The translations under genes were made by a program, and so were the position numbers. A stretch of 10,443 nucleotides of DNA from Thiobacillus sp. (GTDB lineage: Bacteria > Pseudomonadota > Gammaproteobacteria > Burkholderiales > Thiobacillaceae): positions 1 to 10,443 of the forward strand of contig JANJUT010000263.1 in NCBI GenBank assembly GCA_024710445.1, given 5' to 3'. The notes beneath the pieces were generated by a model, which saw only the letters and a program-made list of their open reading frames with translations, made no database searches and was not told where the DNA came from. Below, piece after piece: positions 6,642 through 10,443 of this stretch (positions within the stretch are counted from its first letter, which is position 1; every line of letters starts with the position of its first letter).

Positions 6642-8558
6642 GTGAACGTTTTACGCACCCTGTTCGGCCGCCTGTCCCTGCTCAGCATTCGCAGCCGGGT
6701 ACTGGTGATCGCATTGCTGCCGGCCTTGTTGACCGAATTCGGGCTGGTGGCTTATTTCACCACGCAAACCCTGACCACTGCCGAAAATGCGCTCCATGCG
6801 CGCGCCGCCAATGCTGCACGCCACCTGGCCGACGCCTTGCCCTATTTGCTGGTCAGCGGCGATACGCCGCGCGCGCACGCGCTGCTCAAATCCGAAGCAA
6901 AAAACAGCCAGCTTGCCTATGTCCTTGTCACGGATGCCAACGGGCGGTTGATCGCCAGCACGGGAGACGCGCTGTCCACGGCCAGCCCGGATCAGCACTA
7001 CTGGCAACGTGCCGAAATACGATTGCCCAGCGCGGATTTCCACGATGACCCGCTATTCGTCATCGGCACGACACCGTCCAGCGATCTGCTGGGAGGGGTG
7101 GAAGTGAGTGCCTCGCTTGACCAGATCAATGCATTCAAACGCGACACGCTGCTTCATGCCGCCCTGCTGATGCTGGTGGCGTTGCTGCTCACCGGCGCGC
7201 TCGCCTGGCGCATGTCCAACCGCCTGACCGGACAGCTGCGTCACGTGGGGCATGTGGTGGAACGGCTGGCATGCAACGACCTGACGGTACGTGCCCGGTT
7301 GGCACACGCGGGCGAAGTCGGTGCCCTGGCCACCGGGGTGAACAACATGGCCGAAGCCTTGCAGGCCCACCGCAGCGAACTGGAAAAACGCATCCGCGAT
7401 GCCACTGCCGATCTGGCCGCGAAAAAAACCATGGCCGAACGCGCCAACCAGGCCAAATCACGATTTTTCGCCGCAGCCAGCCATGACCTGAGACAACCGC
7501 TGCATGCCCTGTCCCTCTTTGTCGCCGCGCTGAAAGCACGCAACCACCAGACCGAAGCGCAAACCCTGATCGACAACATCGAAGCCTCCACCGCAACCAT
7601 GGAACAACTGTTCAATGCGTTGCTCGATATTTCGCGGCTGGATGCCGGCACCATCGAGCCTCACCCGGTGCATTTCTCGCTGCAGAAGATGCTGGACGAC
7701 CTGGGCAAGCAATTCCGGGCACTGGCAGCGGAAAAGCAGCTGCGGCTGCGCTTTCGCCCATGCGATGTCACCCTGTATAGCGATCCATTATTGATCGAAC
7801 GCATCCTGGTCAACCTGATTGCCAACGCCATCCGCTATACCGACGATGGCGGCGTGCTGGTGGCCTGCCAACGCCGGGGACGCACAGTGCGAATCAGCGT
7901 GATCGACACCGGTCGCGGCATATCGCCCGAGCAGCAGGACAGCGTATTCCATGAATTTGTGCAATTACACAATGCGGCCCGTGATCGTAACAAGGGGTTG
8001 GGATTGGGGCTGGCCATCGTGTCACATCTGGGTCGTTTGCTGGGACACCGCGTGGAGTTACATTCGCGCCCGGAGCACGGTTCGATATTCAGTTTTACGG
8101 TGCCATGCGGCGATGCTGCGCTGATACAGACGCCTGCCGCCCCTGCCACTCCAGTGCAAGTCCCCGGTGACGCCCTGGTCGTGCTGGTGGACGACGAAAG
8201 CGCCATTCTCCGAGGTATGTCCGAGTTGTTCGACAACTGGCACATTGATCTGGTCACGGCCCACAATGCCGACGAAGCGGAGCAATGGCTGGACACGCTC
8301 GGCCGCCTGCCCGACGTGATCGTGTCGGACTACCGTCTGCCCGATGATATCGACGGCATCGAAGTCATCGCCCGTCTGCGGCAAAAATACGGGGCTGATA
8401 TCCCGGCCATCCTGGTCACCGGTGATACCGCGCCCGACACCATCCTGCGCATCAGCCAGGCCGGCTTTCCGCTGCTGCACAAGCCGCTCCGCCCCGCCAA
8501 GCTGCGCGCGCTGCTCACCCATCTGATCCAGCAGGCACGCGCCAAGGCTGTGGGATAA
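6642..8558 (+). CDS. Membrane hybrid histidine kinase with C-terminal receiver domain
   Basis: From a GTG at 6642 the protein has 638 residues. TM1 lies at about 20-39, a periplasmic sensor part at about 40-168 with no motif I recognise, and TM2 at about 171-189. A HAMP linker covers about 190-243, followed by a coiled coil. The dimerisation/phosphorylation domain has H281 in SHDLRQPLHAL. The ATPase domain has NLIANAIRYT (391-400), DTGRG (422-426) and GLGLGL (452-457). After a linker rich in Ala and Pro, a receiver domain (about 511-632) carries D517-D518, D563, T593 and K614. All catalytic residues are present. A longer open frame begins inside the response regulator gene at 6378, but its first 88 residues are unlike a kinase. 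GTG at 6642 is the only usual start codon between the regulator stop and TM1. No HPt domain is attached. Confidence 0.92.
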   Translation: MNVLRTLFGRLSLLSIRSRVLVIALLPALLTEFGLVAYFTTQTLTTAENALHARAANAARHLADALPYLLVSGDTPRAHALLKSEAKNSQLAYVLVTDANGRLIASTGDALSTASPDQHYWQRAEIRLPSADFHDDPLFVIGTTPSSDLLGGVEVSASLDQINAFKRDTLLHAALLMLVALLLTGALAWRMSNRLTGQLRHVGHVVERLACNDLTVRARLAHAGEVGALATGVNNMAEALQAHRSELEKRIRDATADLAAKKTMAERANQAKSRFFAAASHDLRQPLHALSLFVAALKARNHQTEAQTLIDNIEASTATMEQLFNALLDISRLDAGTIEPHPVHFSLQKMLDDLGKQFRALAAEKQLRLRFRPCDVTLYSDPLLIERILVNLIANAIRYTDDGGVLVACQRRGRTVRISVIDTGRGISPEQQDSVFHEFVQLHNAARDRNKGLGLGLAIVSHLGRLLGHRVELHSRPEHGSIFSFTVPCGDAALIQTPAAPATPVQVPGDALVVLVDDESAILRGMSELFDNWHIDLVTAHNADEAEQWLDTLGRLPDVIVSDYRLPDDIDGIEVIARLRQKYGADIPAILVTGDTAPDTILRISQAGFPLLHKPLRPAKLRALLTHLIQQARAKAVG

Positions 8559-8598
8559 TCCACGCCAAACTCAACCCGGCCCCGCGCCTCCAACCATC

Positions 8599-9966
8599 AT
8601 GCATCTCCACATTCTGGGTATTTGCGGCACATTCATGGGCGGACTCGCCGCCATTGCCCGTGCCGCCGGCCACACCGTCACCGGATGCGACGCCAACGTC
8701 TACCCGCCCATGTCCGACCAGCTGCGTGCGCTCGGCATCGAGCTGACCGAAGGCTGGGATGCCAGCCAGATCGATTGCCAGCCCGACATGTTTGTCGTCG
8801 GCAACGTGGTGACGCGCGGCAACCCGCTGATGGAAACCATCCTCGACCGCAACCTGCCCTATACCTCAGGCCCGCAATGGCTGGCAGACAACGTGCTGCA
8901 CGACAAATGGGTGCTGGCGGTTGCCGGTACCCACGGCAAGACCACCACCTCGGCCATGCTGGCATGGATACTCGACGATGCCAGGATGAACCCGGGCTTT
9001 CTCATCGGCGGCATCCCGCAAAACTTCGGCCTGTCCGCCCGTCTCACCGACACCCCGTTTTTCGTCATCGAAGCCGACGAATACGACACCGCCTTCTTCG
9101 ACAAGCGCTCCAAGTTCGTCCACTACCGTCCGCGTACTGTCATCCTCAACAATCTGGAATACGACCACGCCGACATTTTCCCCGACCTCGCCGCCATTGA
9201 AACCCAGTTTCATCATCTGATACGCACCGTGCCCGGCAACGGACTGGTCGTGTCCAACGGCCGCGAAGCCAGCCTCGAACGCGTGTTCGCACGCGGCCTG
9301 TGGACCCCGGTCGAACGCTTCGGCGGCACGGAAGGCTGGACGGCTGGCGACGCGGATGCCAGCGGAAGTTTCGATATTTTCTTCAACAGTGCATTGCAGG
9401 GCCGCGTAACCTGGAAACTCATCGGCGAACACAATCGCATGAACGCCATCGCCGCCATCGCTGCGGCGCGCCACGCCGGCGTGCCTGCCAGTGTTGCAAT
9501 CGACGCCCTCTCCCGCTTCGAAAACGTCAAACGCCGCATGGAAGTGCGCGGTGCCGTGCACGACATCACCGTCTACGATGACTTCGCCCACCATCCCACC
9601 GCCATCACCACCACCCTGGAAGGCCTGCGGGCGAAGGTCGGCAGCGCCCGCATCCTCGCCGTGCTGGAACCACGCTCCAACACCATGAAACTCGGCGTCA
9701 TGAAAGCCGCCCTCCCCGACAGCCTGACCGCCGCCGACCAGATCTACTGCTTCGGCGCCAATCTCGGCTGGGATGCAGCTGAGGCACTGGCGCCGCTGGG
9801 GGACAAGGCGCGCGTGTACGACAACCTCGACAAACTGGTCAGCCAGCTGGTGGCCGATGCGCGGCCGGGCGATCATGTGCTGATGATGAGCAACGGGGGG
9901 TTTGGCGGCATCCATGCCAGGCTGCTGGATGCGCTGCATCGACATTACAACGAGGCTGTTGTGTGA
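8599..9966 (+). CDS. mpl: UDP-N-acetylmuramate:L-alanyl-gamma-D-glutamyl-meso-diaminopimelate ligase
   Basis: Mpl attaches recycled murein tripeptide to UDP-MurNAc using ATP in the cytoplasm, returning cell-wall turnover products to peptidoglycan synthesis. The 455-residue protein is full length. Its Rossmann-like N-terminus, HILGICGTFMGGLA, is typical of Mpl rather than MurC. The ATP loop is AGTHGKTTT at 109-117. The stretch IEADEYDTAFFDKRSKF (157-173) and NNLEYDHADIF (184-194) are strong Mpl signatures. DDFAHHPTA lies at 327-335 in the C-terminal domain, and the MSNGGFGG end motif at 430-437. The ATG at 8599 begins exactly at the first strand; no clear Shine-Dalgarno precedes it. It follows the kinase stop by 40 bp, so read-through transcription is possible, though no functional link is implied. 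Downstream is a long repeat-filled region. Confidence 0.96.
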   Translation: MHLHILGICGTFMGGLAAIARAAGHTVTGCDANVYPPMSDQLRALGIELTEGWDASQIDCQPDMFVVGNVVTRGNPLMETILDRNLPYTSGPQWLADNVLHDKWVLAVAGTHGKTTTSAMLAWILDDARMNPGFLIGGIPQNFGLSARLTDTPFFVIEADEYDTAFFDKRSKFVHYRPRTVILNNLEYDHADIFPDLAAIETQFHHLIRTVPGNGLVVSNGREASLERVFARGLWTPVERFGGTEGWTAGDADASGSFDIFFNSALQGRVTWKLIGEHNRMNAIAAIAAARHAGVPASVAIDALSRFENVKRRMEVRGAVHDITVYDDFAHHPTAITTTLEGLRAKVGSARILAVLEPRSNTMKLGVMKAALPDSLTAADQIYCFGANLGWDAAEALAPLGDKARVYDNLDKLVSQLVADARPGDHVLMMSNGGFGGIHARLLDALHRHYNEAVV

Positions 9967-10014
9967 CACCGAGGCATCGGCATGGGGGGTGTATGCGTAA
10001 GGGGTTGGATTCGT

Positions 10015-10061
10015 CGTCATTGCGGGGCGCGCAGCGGCGAAGCAATCCAGTTCGTGGATTG
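10015..10061. repeat. REP-like palindromic element (ATTGC...GCAAT) with following hairpin
   Basis: The element begins CGTCATTGCGGGGCG and ends GCGAAGCAATCCAG, with ATTGC (10019-10023) pairing with GCAAT (10042-10046). It resembles a repeat of the form CGTCATTGCGAG...GAAGCAATCCAG that I know from many bacterial genomes. A second exact inverted repeat overlaps its right end: CAATCCA (10043-10049) and TGGATTG (10055-10061) around a five-base loop. The two hairpins share the CAAT bases and are therefore mutually exclusive. Confidence 0.7.
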
Positions 10062-10064
10062 GCG

Positions 10065-10099
10065 CGAAGCTCGACTGAGTAGCGAGTGCTTCGTGAAGC
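10065..10099. repeat. Bulged hairpin with overlapping GCTTC/GAAGC palindrome
   Basis: CGAAGC (10065-10070) pairs with GCTTCG (10088-10093), extended inward by TCG with CGA past a two-base bulge. The right arm also forms GCTTC-GT-GAAGC (10088-10099). It looks like a continuation of the REP-like unit to its left. Confidence 0.45.
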
Positions 10100-10111
10100 T
10101 GCTGACCGTTG

Positions 10112-10128
10112 GCCGGGGGTTGCCCGGC
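10112..10128. repeat. GC-rich 6-bp hairpin
   Basis: GCCGGG (10112-10117) and CCCGGC (10123-10128) enclose GGTTG. No T-run follows. It lies between the REP-like cluster and the 13-bp inverted repeat. Confidence 0.4.
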
Positions 10129-10133
10129 GGCAA

Positions 10134-10178
10134 GTTCCTTTCTTTGTCTCGCCAAAGAAAGGAACCAAAGAAAGGCGA
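10134..10178. repeat. Perfect 13-bp inverted repeat plus tandem half-copy
   Basis: GTTCCTTTCTTTG (10134-10146) and CAAAGAAAGGAAC (10153-10165) are exact reverse complements around the loop TCTCGC. The right arm is at once followed by CAAAGAAAGG again (10166-10175), so a 13-base unit is repeated in direct orientation. I know similar CAAAGAAAG palindromes as interspersed repeats in proteobacteria, where translated copies often appear as spurious KKEPKKG peptides. No T-run follows on either strand, so a simple terminator is unlikely. Confidence 0.7.
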
Positions 10179-10197
10179 CCCCGACATCCCCGAAACC

Positions 10198-10322
10198 CCG
10201 AAAACCGAGCCCGCCGGTCGGGCGGCGAAGAACTCGCCCCGCCTTGCTGTTTTTAATTGGTTTTTTGTAGGCGGGGCTCAAACACCTTCGCCGCTGATCC
10301 GCCCGCCAGGCTCGATTTTCGG
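10198..10322. repeat. 125-bp imperfect palindrome
   Basis: Three arm pairs nest about one centre. CCGAAAACCGAGCC (10198-10211) pairs with GGCTCGATTTTCGG (10309-10322) with one mismatch. GCGGCGAAG (10222-10230) pairs with CTTCGCCGC (10286-10294) exactly. GCCCCGCCT (10236-10244) pairs with AGGCGGGGC (10269-10277) exactly. The centre is T-rich on the plus strand. The layout resembles a small non-coding mobile or interspersed element; no flanking target duplication was identified. Confidence 0.6.
10221..10254 (+). terminator. Possible intrinsic terminator downstream of mpl
   Basis: GGCGGCGA (10221-10228), loop AGAAC, then TCGCC and GCC (10234-10243) make an eight-pair stem with a two-base bulge. 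It is followed by TTGCTGTTTTT, which ends at 10254. Stem and T-run fit a Rho-independent terminator on the plus strand, though the T-run starts imperfectly and the site is about 255 bases after the mpl stop. The same bases also take part in the 125-bp palindrome. Confidence 0.35.
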
Positions 10323-10403
10323 CGGGGTTGTAAGGGGAAGAAAATCAAAACCAGGGAAGTGGTGACCAAATGTTTGCGGTTACTATTTTGGCTTCACACA
10401 TCC

Positions 10404-10431
10404 GGCGCATTACGCCTATGGCTAATGCGCC
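10404..10431. repeat. GGCGCATTA...TAATGCGCC hairpin repeat
   Basis: GGCGCATTA (10404-10412) and TAATGCGCC (10423-10431) pair exactly. Inside them GCC (10414-10416) pairs with GGC (10420-10422) around TAT, with one bulged C. The following CTACG extends the match to a GTAGGGCGCATTA-type repeat (read on the minus strand) that I know from many bacterial intergenic regions. It has no T-run. Confidence 0.65.
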
Positions 10432-10443
10432 CTACGCGAGCGG

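Larger units (their letters stand above)
9967..10443. other. Repeat-filled intergenic region with no credible gene
   Basis: These 477 bases follow mpl to the window edge. The open frames that cross it on either strand read through palindromic repeats and give low-complexity, basic peptides typical of translated repeats (for example RHCGARSGEAIQ and RQRKEPKKGDP). The stretch 9967-10010 and the stretch 10326-10400 show no structure I can support; the others are listed separately. The neighbouring gene to the right lies outside the window. Confidence 0.75.

Noticed and set aside
8554..8559. GATAAT as a -10 box for mpl
   Set aside because: It overlaps the kinase stop codon and there is no -35 hexamer at a suitable distance (GCAGGC 17 bases upstream).
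8866..10281. 471-codon open frame on the minus strand across mpl and the repeats
   Set aside because: It is antisense to a well-supported enzyme gene and its N-terminal part is translated palindromic repeat.
9967..10443. CRISPR array or insertion sequence ends
   Set aside because: The repeats are of different sequence and irregular spacing, there are no spacers of constant length, and no transposase or Cas coding is present.

Overview
The window is a GC-rich, densely coded chromosomal segment. Gene content and protein style fit a betaproteobacterium, possibly of the Nitrosomonadales/Gallionella/Thiobacillus kind. The evidence is the hemC-hemD-hemX-hemY order with overlapping stop/start codons, the ferredoxin-type flavin reductase usually named CDP-6-deoxy-glucoseen reductase in that class, an mpl gene, and several interspersed-repeat types at the right end. 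Genus cannot be fixed from the sequence alone.

Layout. Positions 1-189 (minus) hold the N-terminus of an NAD(P)-binding dehydratase/epimerase-like protein cut by the window edge. It diverges from a complete [2Fe-2S]/FAD/NAD reductase (316-1353, plus). That gene converges on a four-gene minus-strand haem block: hemC (5341-4415), hemD (4418-3651), hemX (3654-2584) and hemY (2584-1412). Every junction is a 1- or 4-base stop/start overlap, so it is almost certainly one translationally coupled operon. HemC polymerises porphobilinogen into hydroxymethylbilane and HemD cyclises it to uroporphyrinogen III. HemX and HemY are membrane-anchored accessory proteins with no proven catalytic step.

Divergent from hemC lies an exported thioredoxin-fold protein with a CHYC site (5433-5918). 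It is followed by a two-component pair: a NarL/FixJ-type response regulator (5998-6636) and, 5 bp downstream with a GTG start, a membrane hybrid histidine kinase with its own receiver domain (6642-8558). A perfect 8-bp inverted repeat overlaps a plausible sigma-70 promoter just before the regulator and is the best regulatory candidate in the window. The complete murein-recycling ligase gene mpl (8599-9966) follows 40 bp after the kinase.

The last 477 bases (9967-10443) contain no credible gene. They are packed with palindromic repeats of several types: an ATTGC...GCAAT REP-like element, a perfect 13-bp inverted repeat with a tandem half-copy, a 125-bp imperfect palindrome carrying a possible intrinsic terminator, and a GGCGCATTA...TAATGCGCC hairpin. 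No phage, transposase, CRISPR, tRNA or defence gene is seen. I found no convincing new multi-gene system. The points most worth following are the operator/promoter in front of the response regulator and the structured repeat cluster after mpl.
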